From NCBI GenBank assembly GCA_014281115.1, contig JACONQ010000010.1, positions 2,232,001-2,296,000 of the forward strand: a DNA stretch of 64,000 nucleotides, given 5' to 3'. The position numbers were made by a program, and so were the translations under genes. This document shows, one piece after another, positions 43,146 through 54,065 of this stretch. This stretch comes from Laburnicola sp. R22_1. Its lineage: Eukaryota; Ascomycota; Dothideomycetes; Pleosporales; Didymosphaeriaceae. Each line of letters opens with the position of its first letter. The first letter of the stretch is position 1. A model generated the notes under the pieces. That model was not told where the DNA came from. It saw only the letters and a program-made list of their open reading frames with translations, and did no database searches.

Positions 43146-43499
43146 TTAACTACCTATAGATAGCATCTTAAAAGAGGAGTAACTATTATATTACTATCTA
43201 TAGCTAAATAAAAAGGTTAGTTTTAAAATAATATAAGGGCAGTACACAGTCTTATAAGGCTAACCTATTAGAAATAGTTAAAATAGTTAAAAAAGCTAAT
43301 TAAATTAATACTATTCTAAGATAGTAAAGAAGAAAGAAATATAGGAGGCCCTTTCTTATATAAAAGGTAGTGTAGGGCATAGGCCTACGCTAACTACTAC
43401 ACTAACACTAACTAGGAAAGGCGCCTTTAGGAAGGTAAAAGGCGCAAATAGGGGAAATAGGGTGTAAAAGAAAGGTAATAGGGCGTGCTTAGTAGGGAG
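43146..43499. other. transition sequence left of the split oxidoreductase gene
   Basis: Composition rises in GC from about 43370. It is possibly the RIP-damaged upstream part of the oxidoreductase gene, but no reading frame can be followed above 43480. Confidence 0.35.
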
Positions 43500-43623
43500 G
43501 CTAGCAAGTACTGTTATAGCAGCGGTGTAAAAGAAGTGGGTTAAATCGCAAGGAACGCGCTACTCCTAGGTTTCTTAAGTAGCGAAAAGAGGAAATTCCA
43601 AATGTTAATAATGCATCTATCGA
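43500..43623 (+). pseudogene. MDR-family oxidoreductase, left fragment interrupted by gypsy
   Basis: The frame ending at 43622 reads Ile-Ala-Arg-Asn-Ala-Leu-Leu-Leu-Gly-Phe-Leu, Lys-Arg-Lys-Phe-Gln-Met-Leu, and a Leu-Ser codon pair at the junction. It continues in the same frame from 52654 (Ser-Thr-Asp-Asn-Leu-Arg-Gln-Leu). Zinc-type and quinone-type medium-chain dehydrogenase/reductases carry this pattern (Pro-Gly-Phe-Leu-Gly...Arg-Lys-Phe then Leu-x-x-Leu-Gly-x-Trp) shortly before their C-terminus. A TAA at 43542 and a TAG at 43479 interrupt it, probably RIP spill-over. The last five bases (atcga, 43619-43623) are the gypsy target duplication. Confidence 0.6.
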
Positions 43624-43799
43624 TGTGAGGGGCTGAGCGCCCTTCTATAGTTACTCGGCCCGCTGCCTTAGAGTTCTAGGTCTATGCTTCTGCCAAGCTA
43701 GAAGTGTATATAAGTCTATAGCTAGAGTTACTATTAAACCCTATTAAATTTATAAGTTTACTTAGGCAACTCTAACCTTATAGTTCTAAGCCCTTTATA
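43624..43799 (+). repeat. gypsy LTR (left)
   Basis: 176 bp, starts TGTGAGGGGCTGAGCG. Less RIPped than the right LTR at most sites (keeps TGTG, ctgagc, tcggcc), but its end has become ttata. Confidence 0.9.
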
Positions 43800-43906
43800 T
43801 TAAATTTAATTAATCTTTTATAATAGAAGAGCTCGTAAGATCTCCCTAATATGCTAAGAATAAATATAAGAAAGGAGTTATAGTACACTCCTTTGCGTCT
43901 AAACAA

Positions 43907-44130
43907 CCCTATAAATAAACACGTAGTTAAGTTAGATATTAAGATTTCTTAACCCTATAAACAAACACATAGTTAAGTTAGATATTAAGATTTCTTAACC
44001 TTATAAAATAAACACAAATACAAACACGTAGTCAAGTTAAATATTAAGATTCCTTAATCCTATAAATAAATACAAAGTTAAGTTAGATATTAGAATCTCT
44101 TAACCTTATAAAACAAACACAAATATAATA
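43907..44130 (+). repeat. leader tandem repeat of the gypsy element (~46 bp x 5)
   Basis: Units start ccctataaataaacacgtag and run to tattaagatttcttaa. Starts are at 43907, 43953, 43999, 44058 and 44103. One unit carries a 13-bp extra 'acaaatacaaaca'-type stretch. Confidence 0.8.
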
Positions 44131-46044
44131 GAGAGAACACTAGAGTCTTTCTATAAAAGAGAGAATATTCTTATTTCTTGCCTAGTGTAATAAGTTACTA
44201 AACTCTAATAGTAAAGAGCTACAAAGGTAGATATTACCACTAACCTTACTAAGAAACTATAAATAGAGGGCTATAACAAAATAAAATATATATAGAAGAT
44301 TAAACTAGTTTACTAGTATCTATAAAACTAAAGATTAATAGGGCCCTAAGTACTTACCTAAAGAAGGGAAAAGGCCTAGAATATAAAAGGAGACGTTCTT
44401 TAAAACACGCTAATATAAATTATAAGCTATTTTGCTAGCTTAAAATAACTCTAAGTTATACTAGTAGCTTAACTAAATACTAATAAATAGCTTTAAACCT
44501 TACTAGGAGTAATTGCTAATTAACTCGCCTAATTAGAGCAATATACTAGAGTAGAGACTGTGCCCTTAGCCTCCTTCTAAATAATAGTAGTAACACTAGC
44601 GCCTAGTAAAGCGCTACTAGAGCGCTAATACCCCTAACTTTCTAATCTAGAGTTGCTCTCTAAAAGCTATTATAAGTACTAGCGTTAGAAATATATAATA
44701 AAGGCTAAGATCTATAAGAATTGCCCCCTTCTAGGAAACGTAGTTAATTATATTATAAGTAGGCTAATAGGTAAGGCAGTATATATTACACTAGTCTTTA
44801 TAAAGAAAGGAACCTATTCTAAAGACAAATTCTAAGGTTTCTTAGATATAAGCTTTTATAATAAGTTAGTAGAAAAGTAAGCACAAAATAGGCTATTTCT
44901 TAGCTAATAGGGCAAAACCCTACTAACTAAGTTCAATACTAACTTTATGCGCCTAGCTACTAAGGCTAATAAAGACAACTAGAAGAACTTAAAGAATATT
45001 TACTAGAAAGCCTTATATATAGACTTATAGAATAGGCTAATTACGCTAAAGATTCTTAAGGACTAGAACCTTATAATACTTATAGATAGAGTTAATATAG
45101 TTAAGAAGAATATTTACTATATAAAAATATTAAAGCCTTTCTATATAGCAGCCTCCTTCTCTACTAAGTCTACTAACACTATAGATTAGAAGCTTACGCG
45201 TTTTAGCACTATAAAGACTACTAAAGTAAACTTTCTAAAAACTAAAAAGCGCGCTAAATAGGTCTCTAAAAAGGAGTTAGAAAAGTGCTATAAAAGAAAA
45301 GTATACTTCTGCTATAGTAAAAAGGGATATAGTATTTAGAATTATTGCCTTTAAGCTATAATACCCCTAATGCAAGCTAGGACTAGTAAGGCCTAGAAGA
45401 TAAATAGTAGTAATAAGGATATTAATAGCTTAGTAGAGTTAGAAAACTAGTTTCCCCCTCTAGAAGTTATTAGAGAAAGGAGATAAAGTAGGTTATAGAG
45501 GAACTAGAAGAGAACTTTAATATATATAAAAAGGTATAGCTAAATTTAACACTAATTACTATAAATACTTTTATTAATAATATTACCTTTACGTATACTA
45601 TACTTAATTTAAGATGTTTAACTACTACCTTTATATCTAAGAAGTTTACTAGAGAAGCTAACCTATAATATATTAGTTTAAATAATTTTTATTAAGTAAT
45701 AGAATTTAGAAGAGTAATCTTCTTAGTCTATAAAGCCACTTATATAAAAATAAATATTAAGGGGTATATTAAAATAATATAGGCATATATTAATAGAAAG
45801 GAGGAGGACTATAAACTAGTTCTTAGTTTGCTATAGTAGAAAAAAATATATTAGTAGCTCTAGAGAAACACTCTATATACGTAGGGTCCATCTATATAAG
45901 AATTAGAAATAAGTAGGAAAGATAAACTTCTACTCCTAGTTAAAAAGTCTCTACTATATTATTTATAACCTTAAATAGAAGAAATCCAAAAAAATTGGCT
46001 AATAGTTTTTACTGCCTCCCTTAAGAATATCTAGAAGGTCCTAG
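44131..46044 (+). pseudogene. gypsy gag and protease region, RIPped
   Basis: Read through stops, about 44.4-45.3 kb is gag-like. A zinc knuckle near 45300-45350 reads Cys-Tyr-Ser-Lys-Lys-Gly-Tyr-Ser-Ile then an Asn-Tyr-Cys, so some ligand Cys/His have become Tyr. A protease-like region lies about 45540-45830 (Thr-Ala/Thr-Phe-Ile-Ser-Lys-Lys-Phe). The reading ends at the copia LTR inserted at 46045. Confidence 0.6.
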
Positions 46045-47038
46045 TGTTAAAACTATATTAGTAAGCAAAATAAATAATAAAATAACATGTTAGAATTTCG
46101 CTGTTATAATAAAAGATAAATAGATAAATAACTATAAGCTACCTAAAAATAAACTAAAATAGTCGTTCCGACAATAAGTTGCAATTAAAGCCAAAGTCAA
46201 CTTTAAGTAACGCACAAAAAGTTTACTAAAAGATAATTGTAAGAAATCCAATATTATATGTATTAATTTACTTAAAATTAAAACCAAAATATAATATAAA
46301 ACTAACCTAATAAATATTATAAAATACGCTATCGTAATATAAATAAGCTCGTAATTAATTTTTCTAAATTAATAACTTTTGACAAACTTGTCGCAATCAA
46401 GCGCTTTAACAATTTTGAGCAATTGCTAAAAAGAATATACTAAACAAGGCAATATTATATGTATTAAATTACTTATTACTAAGAAACAAAATATAACATA
46501 TAAAAGACTTGTTTTATAATATAAAATACATTAGCGTATAATAAACTAAGGAGTAATAAATTATGCTAAAATAAGGCGTTTATTGTTAACGTCACAACTA
46601 AGCAATAGTAAAACAAAGTTTGCAATAGCTCGCATATAAAACACTAGTTTGCATATAAAACACTAGTTTGCATATAAAACACTAGTTTGTATATAAAACA
46701 CTAGTTTGCATATAAAACACTAGTTTGCATATAAAACACTAGTTTGCATATAAAACACTAGTTTGCATATAATAGCTTGCATATAAAACACTAGTCTGCA
46801 TATAAAACAATAGCTCGCATATAAAACACTATTACATATAAAACACTAGTTCAAACATTAGTTTAAAACACTAGCACGCATAAAAGTTAAAGGCATAATT
46901 AAACTATACAAAACTAAGTGTTCGTTAGTCTAAATTATTTTGTATATAGATTGCTAGGTAGCCAGTTTATTAAAATAAATCAACCAGTTTAACAATACCA
47001 ACTCGATCACCTTCTTATCTATTTATCCACTTTTCACA
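46045..47038 (+). repeat. copia solo LTR with CCTAG target duplication
   Basis: 994 bp, TGTTAAAAC...TTTTCACA; cctag at 46040-46044 and 47039-47043. Seven units of the 19-bp VNTR. A clean insertion into the gypsy pol followed by LTR-LTR recombination. Un-RIPped while its host is RIPped. Confidence 0.95.
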
Positions 47039-50000
47039 CCTAGCCCTAAAGGTTAAGGTAGACCTAAGAGACCACCTCCCTAAGTAGCTCCTAGGCTAGG
47101 TAGAAGTTTTCTTAAGGGAACAAGCTAATAAACTTCTCCTATTATAAGGCTATAGAATTAATTACTTAATTCCTCTTATTAAGAAGAATAGAGAGACTCT
47201 AGAGATTTCCTTTAGGCCTCTCTATAGTATATTAAAGAAGGAACTGCTAGTTCTCTATAAGAAACTAATATAGTATCTTAACTATAGCTTTATTTAGGTA
47301 AGCAAGTTTAGCGTTATAGCACTAGTGTTATTTATAAGAAAACCTAGAGGAGGTTTATAATTTTATATAAACTATAGAGTGTTAAATACCCTATTAAAGA
47401 AGGACTGCTACTCTTTTTCCCTTATTAGAGAGACGTTACAGCTTCTTACTAATGCTAAGTAGCTAATAAAATTAAATATAATTTAGACATTTTATAAATT
47501 AAGAATAGCAAAAAAATAAAAATAAAAATAGCCTTCTAAATCTAGTTTAGGTTATATAAGTAGTTAGTAGTCCCCTTTAGACTAGCTAATACACTAAGCA
47601 CCTTCTAGAAATATATTAACTATATTCTAAAAAGTACTTAGATAACTTCTACTCTATCTATATAGATAATATTCTTATTTTTCTAGTAGATCTTTTAAGA
47701 ACTATTAGAATAAAGTATAATAGGTAGTAAAGAAGTTAGGTAAAATAGGGCTATACCTAGATATTAAGAAGTATAAGTTTATAGTTACTAAAACTAAATA
47801 CCTTAGATTTATTATATAGTGTAGAAAGGGGATTAGTATAGACCTAAAGAAGATTAAGGCTATTTAGAATTAGGCCCCTTTTATAAATATAAAGGGTATT
47901 TAAAGTTTTTTAAGTTTTGCTAACTTTTACTAGAGGTTTATAAAGAACTTTTTAAGAGTAGTATTTTTATTAACAAAGTTAACTAAGAAGAAAACTTCCT
48001 TCTTATAGGGGTAGAAATAATAGTAGGCTTTTAACTATCTAAAGAGAGTGTTTTGCACTAAGCCTACACTAGCCTACTTTAATTTTAATAAGGAAGGAGT
48101 ATTAAAGACTAACTTCTTAGGCTAAGCCTCTAGAGCCTACTTTTTATAGTTTAATATAAAAGAAGTCCTTAGGCTAATTGCCTACTTCTTTACTAAACAC
48201 ACTCTTATAAAGGCAAACTATACAATTTATAATAAGAAAATACGTATAGTTATTAAAGTAACTAAGAACTAGTATAATATACTTTAGGCTATTCTTTACA
48301 CGCTTATATATACTAATTATAAAAACTTTATATACTTTATAAAGTCTAGAAGGTTAGATAAGAGGTATATATGCTAGGCTAATACCCTTAGTAAATATAA
48401 TATAATATTTTAGTATAAACTAGGAACTATTAATTTAAGGGCAGATACCTTTTTATAACACTAGTAGAATATACTTACTAACACTAAAAATAATTATGTT
48501 AAGTTCTATAAAATTTAACTCTTTAAAAAAGTTTTTTTAAGAAATAAGAATATTAGGCTTTATATATCTATAGCCCTAGCAATATAAGCTCTACCTAGAA
48601 GGCTTAACCCTCTTAAAAAAGAAGAAAGCTAAGCTAAACGCAAGAAACGCTAGTCTCCTTCTCTCTACTTATTAGAAGAGTTTTCTCCTAGACTAGAAAC
48701 ATATCCTTTAGCAGATCTAGACTTACATAAACTATAGTCTTATAGCTTAAAGAAAAATCTTATACTAAGGAAAGTAAAAAAGTATATTCTTTACTATAGG
48801 CGCACTTTCCTCTCTTTTTTAAACCTAAAGGTTGCTATATAAAAATATAATATTAATAATACTAGTTACCTCTAGTACTAAAAATAAAGATAGATCCTAG
48901 ACTAGAAACCTTTATAGATAATACTAGTTGCTACAGTCTATAACTCCTCTACATTTAGGCACCTAGAAAAAGCGATTACCTATAAAATAGTTGCTAAATT
49001 ATACTTCTTTCTAGAAATATTAAATTTTATTTATAGATTTATTAAAAACTACAATATATATAAGATAACTAAGCTATAAAGAAATATAAAATAAAGGCTA
49101 CTAAAAATCATTCTTCTTCTAGACTAGATATAAAAGAAGATCTCTATAGACTTTATTACTAAACTTTTTATAAGTAGAGAAAATATAAATATAATAGTAG
49201 TGTGTAATAGGCTAGGGAAAGAAATAGTCTTAGACCCCCTACTAGACTTAGAGGTAAAAACTATAGTAAAGACATTTCTCTATTATATTATAGCCTACTA
49301 TTAGCTTTCTAATATTATAACCTCTAACTATAGAGATTAATTTATAAGCAACTTTTAGAGATATTTATATAAGAGAAGAAAGATCTAAAAATATTATTCT
49401 CTTCTAAGCACCTAAAGACTAATAGCACTATAAAATATATAAATTTTATAATTAAGGCATATCTCTATACTTTTATATAATAGGACTAGAAAAATTAGGC
49501 TCTATACTACCTTATAGTGCAAATAGCTATTAATAGGCAGGAAGCCACTTCTACTAGAGCAGTACTATTTTTTCTCTAGTATAGATATAATATAGACCTA
49601 GTTAAGCTAGATATAAAGATAAAAGCTATTAACTATTACTAGTAGGACTTATAACTAGTAAAGTCTACTAAAGCTTTGCTATAAAAGTTCTAAAAGGTTT
49701 TTATATTTATCTAAGCTAAAATAGCTAAGTCCTAATAAGAGTAGGAATAGTAGTTAAACTAGCACTAAATAGACGCCCTAGTATTAAAGAAAGAAGATAA
49801 AGTTTAGCTCTAATATAGAGACTACTTATCTAACTTCTAACCTAATAAAAAGTTAGACTAAAAATACAAAGTTTATAGTTATATAAGTAGTAAACTCTTA
49901 TAATATAGAGCTAGATATTCTATTTAGAGTTTACCTAGTATTCTTAGTAAATTATCCCTGCTTAGCTAAAGAAGATCCTATTTCTAGCTAGGTTATAGAT

Positions 50001-50588
50001 AATAGAAAACTAGAGGCTATTATTATTAAAAAGAAAAGAAATAGGTTATAAAAGATATTCTAGCTAAAAACCTACTTAAAGGGGGAGGGACTATAAAGAT
50101 TACTCTATTAAGTTAAGTAGTTAAATAATACTAACCTAACTTAGAAACCTACTATAAATCTCTTTACTATAAAGGTATTAGATTATTAGAAAATATATAC
50201 CTTTCTATTTTAAAGTAATAATAGAGAGTTACCTATAGACTTCTATAGAAACTCCCTAAACTAACAAATAAGCTATAGCTTCTAGTATAGAAGTTATATC
50301 CTTAGTAAAGAACTTAGAAAGTCTCTACTAAAGGGAGGTTAGAATAAGCCTAGACCTCTAGCCTTTCTTACTAATTACTTAGGAATTAGTAAAAATAAGA
50401 CTATAATCTACTTAGAAAAGTAAGGAATACTTAAGGAAGTATTATAAACTACTTAGGAGTGTTAGCCCTAATATAAGTAAGTAGAAAGAGGAAGAATTGT
50501 CTCCTCTATAATAAAATAATATAGATCCTAAATAATAGGAAGTAGGGCGATTAGGAAGAGGAGAAGAAAGGGCTATTTAGAGGAGGAT
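47039..50588 (+). pseudogene. gypsy RT, RNase H and integrase, RIPped
   Basis: RT: Leu-Pro-Pro-type start near 47080, Arg-Lys/Glu-Pro-Arg-Gly-Gly near 47340, Tyr-Arg-Val-Leu-Asn near 47370, catalytic Ile-Asp-Asn at 47662-47670. RNase H: Thr-Asn/Asp-Phe near 48110 and Ala-Asp-Thr-Phe near 48440. Integrase: Ile-Asp-Phe-Ile-Thr-Lys-Leu near 49155, Gln-Phe-Ile-Ser-Asn-Phe near 49330. After 50.0 kb a degraded tail may include a chromodomain. Stops stand mostly at Gln and Trp positions. Confidence 0.85.
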
Positions 50589-52475
50589 GTTACAAAGAAG
50601 GGAAAATAGATATAATATAACTAAAGGAACTAAATATTTAAAAAGCTAAGCTTATAGCTTGGCTATTTTTATAAAGTTATAGACTATATAAAAACACTCC
50701 TAAATCCCTATAATAAGGCTAGACATAGAGATAGAAAAATTCTAATATTCTAAAAGAATAAATAGAAATACTACTCCTCCTCTATAAACTTACTCTTACC
50801 TATATTAGAATTAAGATCTATTCTCTTAACCTTCTTATAAAGAATAGAAATCTAATTAGAGCTAATTACTGCAAAACTTAAAACCCTCTTAATATATTCT
50901 AGAAGAGTAGTAATCTTACAACCTTCTAATATCTTACTAGTATAAATAGTCTTTACAATATCTAGAATAAGCTTAACTAGATCCTAATAGAGAGGCTCTA
51001 GAATAGGTAGAGTAGAAGAGGTAAGCAACTATAGCATAATATTAGCTAAAGAAGACAAACTTTAAAACTTAGAACTTATAGTAAGTTTATTAGAAAGAGC
51101 TTAGAGGATAGTGTAAGTATTTTACTAAACTATAAAAATCTAATATAGAAGCTCTACATTCTATCTAAAATGTCTAGTATTAGTATTATCTATTTTCTAG
51201 CGCTTAACTCAAGCACTCTAGATTAACAAGAGGCTTACTAGTATAACTATTACTATAGAGAATACGTTCTAGAATAAGGTTAGCTAACTTAGTCTTAGCA
51301 AAGTCCTTTTATAAGCTGTCCTAGACCTAAGATATAAATTAGTAACCCCTTTTTTATTAACACTACCTTAAAACGCTTTTCTATGTTAACAATAGTAGGA
51401 GGAATAACTGCTATTATTGTAATATTTTTATTAGAAACTCCTTAGTCGCAAAAAAAAAAAAAACCTATAAATTAGTAAGGAAGAGATTTGCTAAAGAATT
51501 ATTATATCTTGCCTAAGCACTTACTAGAGTGGATAATATAAGCCTCTACGCATAGAGAATAAGCTATTTAAGGCAGCACTAGTAGGACTTTTTACAAATA
51601 TAGGCAGCGTTAAAAATAAAGTCCTTAGATATTATATAGACAGCCTTAAGAGTCTTCTAATTATAGCTTAAGTTTTTAAAAACTACTTAGAATTAGTAAG
51701 GAATAATATAGAAGAATTAAGGAACTAACTCTATAATAGTTCTTTATAGTCTTATTACGTATAAACTTCTTAAGGTCTTTAGTATTATAGAAATCTAAAG
51801 TAGAAAGTAAAAGCTTACTATTATAAATAGAAGTGCTATAAGTTAAAATCTTTATAAGGGAATACTAAGTTGCAGTTAAGCTAGACTTTAGACACTTGCT
51901 TAGAGTTATAAGAACTAGTATAAGGCGTTGCTTATTAGCTTTAACTATAATAAAGATTAATAATAAGAAAGATAATAGAAATTGTATAAAAGTAGAAGTA
52001 GTAATTAAGAGTATAGCGTAATATTAATAGGAAGTACTGTAGATATTGTAGTAGAGTAGAAAAGAAAAGTAGAAATAAAATAAGAACCTTTTTATTTACC
52101 TTAGCTAGAGCAAATAACACTAGCGCGAACCCTTAACTAAAATTAGCAGCTATACTATAGAAACTAAAAGATATAAATATAAATATATTAAATATAATAA
52201 CTAAATTACCTTATAAAATCTAAGAGATATAAATATAAACGCGTTAGATATAATAACTAAGTTACCTACTAAAGATAAAAGAATAGAAGCCTAGTGCTTT
52301 CTATAGCTAAAGTACACTTAAAATCTTATAAAGGCTTAGAGCACTATTACTAGTATATATAGTATTAGATTTATTCTTAAAACTTTAGGCGCGTAGGAAG
52401 GGAATTAGTGCTACTACTATAGGGAGTATAGAATATAACGCTAGGATTTTTTAAGTAGGGGAAGAGGGGGGGAAA
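50589..52475. other. long 3' untranslated region of the gypsy with repeat G insertion
   Basis: 1.9 kb of RIPped sequence between pol and the right LTR, including an inverted copy of repeat G (51338-51455). An antisense coding relic is possible (51.5-51.8 kb, minus strand) but I cannot identify one. At 50589 a TGTTACAAAG follows a purine tract and might be another LTR edge. Confidence 0.4.
51338..51455 (-). repeat. dispersed repeat G, copy 3 (inverted)
   Basis: Reverse complement of 40018-40130 and 40612-40728, ending in a run of about 14 A on the plus strand. Confidence 0.75.
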
Positions 52476-52652
52476 TATAAGGGGCTAAGCGCCCTTCTAT
52501 AGTTACTTAGCTCGCTACCTTAGAGTTCTAGGTCTATACTTCTACTAAGCTAGGAGTATATATAAGTCTATAGCTAGAGTTACTATTAAACCCTATTAAA
52601 TTTCATAAGTTTACTTAGGCAACTCTAACCTTATAGTCCTAAGCCCCTTACA
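52476..52652 (+). repeat. gypsy LTR (right)
   Basis: 177 bp. Differs from the left LTR almost only by C-to-T and G-to-A changes at its 5' end; ends CCCCTTACA. Base composition changes sharply from AT-rich to about 50% GC at its right edge. Confidence 0.9.
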
Positions 52653-52653
52653 A

Positions 52654-52815
52654 TCGACAGATAATCTGCGGCAGTTGGGAGCGTGGATGGTAGAGGGGAA
52701 AGTGAAAGCCGTACGGGACCAGGTGTTTAAGTGGGAGGAAGGGCCGAAGGCTTTTGAGAAGCTAAAGACTGGACGCGCAAGGGGAAAGATTGTAATACAT
52801 GTCAAACAGGAGTAG
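52654..52815 (+). pseudogene. MDR-family oxidoreductase, C-terminal fragment
   Basis: Fifty-three codons and a TAG, read from the target duplication. They begin Ser-Thr-Asp-Asn-Leu-Arg-Gln-Leu-Gly-Ala-Trp-Met, then Glu-Gly-Lys-Val-Lys-Ala-Val, and near the end Pro-Lys-Ala-Phe-Glu-Lys-Leu, Thr-Gly-Arg-Ala-Arg-Gly-Lys-Ile-Val-Ile. This is the typical C-terminal strand-helix of zinc-type alcohol dehydrogenase/quinone oxidoreductase proteins (NAD(P)H-dependent). The catalytic and cofactor domains are missing because the gypsy separates this piece from 43500-43623. It is not RIPped, unlike the left piece, and it converges with the truncated transporter gene. Confidence 0.75.
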
Positions 52816-52907
52816 TCGAGCAGGAGTGTGGATCTACAGCTTTAATTACTTGCCGTTTCTTGTTTGGCGTTCAAATATGTGCTGATGCAGTTGACTGCAA
52901 TTCTTTG

Positions 52908-53654
52908 TCAATCTGAATCAAGCGTACGTTGCCAAGGATGGTCTGACTGGTTCCAGCTTTGACGTCTGTTCGTGGTGTCGTTTCTCAGACACACAAACAG
53001 CCCCAAAACAATCCAATTCGGCGCACTCCCCGCCACAATAGCAAAAACCGAACAAATCACCAGACTCGTGTTGAACGCAAACCGCCTCCCTATGATATCC
53101 GCACTGATGGCCCAGAAGCTCGCGCCCGTAAGCATGCCCACATACGCCGCAATCGTCAGCCCGTTCTTGAAGCCTGGATGGAACTCGAGCGCCGCTTGCC
53201 CCGCGATGATGCTCTGGATGAGCAGGATCAGGCTGTCTACGGCGTAGCCGAAGCCATTGAGCACGAAGAGCTTCCAGTGGTAGGGCGTGAAGCCGATCTC
53301 GTCGATGGCGTTGTTGACGAGGTGCATCTTCGCATTGAGCACAGGATCGGTGTGCTCGAGGGAGAGGATATCGCCTTTGCCGAGCGAGAAGGCGGTTTCC
53401 GTGGTGGGTTCGACATGCCGCACGCGGGCACCATTCCAGATAAATGCATGTCGCCTGGGCCCAACCCACCATCGCAGATAATCGTCCCAGATCTTTTCCC
53501 CCGCGCCGCTCTCCACCACCAGACGCACAGACCGCCCACACCCAATCACACCACCAGCAAACCCCCGACGCTGTTCCACCTTCCAAAAGCGCGCTGCCCC
53601 GGTAACCTTGGAAGCGGGCACGCGCAGAATCTTGGCTCGCACGAGATTCCGCAT
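52908..53654 (-). pseudogene. MFS transporter (SV2/sugar-porter-like), N-terminal part only
   Basis: About 250 codons. Conserved membrane-transporter sequence starts near residue 92 (Gly-Lys-Gly-Asp-Ile-Leu-Ser-Leu-Glu-His) and continues with Asn-Ala-Lys-Met-His-Leu-Val-Asn-Asn and Thr-Pro-Tyr-His-Trp-Lys. The first membrane helix is about residues 128-150, and a second helical pair follows, with the MFS signature Ala-Asp-Ile-Ile-Gly-Arg-Arg. The reading leaves the family at Gly-Leu-Phe, about 52985; a GTGTGT there could be an intron donor, but the exon after the nearest acceptor stops at once. A functional member has about 12 helices and 500+ residues, so this is truncated. The first 85 residues look unlike the family and the start is uncertain. 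Confidence 0.7.
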
Positions 53655-54065
53655 CTATGTTGTGTTGAAAAGATTTCTATTCGAGTAGAAGCAAAAAACT
53701 GCTACGTGAGCATGCAAGGTCCATAGACTCATGTCCACATAACGCCATTGCTCGTCAAAAGACATAGACGGTAAATCGCCCGTCTGTCTCCATGGCCGTG
53801 CATACGAAGAAGCAGATAGCAGTACACATACATGTTGGCACATCCAGATATCCCACTTGCCATAGCCCATGTCTCAAACGCTCTCAAACGCCGTGCCTGG
53901 GGGAGTGTCCTGTATCGGGTATTCCCTACTCCAGACCTGTGACGCCGTAGAAGGAGAAAGAAGAAAGAAAAGAACGCGCTCCTCACACATGAAGAGAAGC
54001 AATACCCGTTCCTATATCGTCGCTGTTGGGCGACCTCGCATCCGCTCTTCCTGCTACATAGGCGC
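53655..54065. other. intergenic region between cac2 and the MFS fragment
   Basis: 410 bp, probably the 3' untranslated region of the WD40 gene and upstream region of the transporter fragment (both minus strand). Reading frames here are not supported by any family. Confidence 0.5.

Larger units (their letters stand above)
43624..52652 (+). mobile_element. full-length RIPped Ty3/gypsy element with ATCGA target duplication
   Basis: LTRs at 43624-43799 and 52476-52652; perfect atcga at 43619-43623 and 52653-52657. Internal order: tandem-repeat leader, gag with zinc knuckle near 45290-45350, protease region about 45.5-45.9 kb, then a nested copia LTR (46045-47038), RT about 47.05-47.95 kb (Ile-Asp-Asn at 47662-47670), RNase H about 47.95-48.45 kb, integrase about 49.0-49.5 kb (Asp-Phe-Ile near 49158). 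Stops are frequent throughout. Without the nested LTR and its duplication it would be about 8.0 kb. About 1.9 kb lie between the pol C-terminus and the right LTR. Confidence 0.9.

Noticed and set aside
52959..53726. 255-codon plus-strand frame over the transporter region
   Set aside because: Shadow of the minus-strand transporter sequence, whose translation matches a known family while this one does not.
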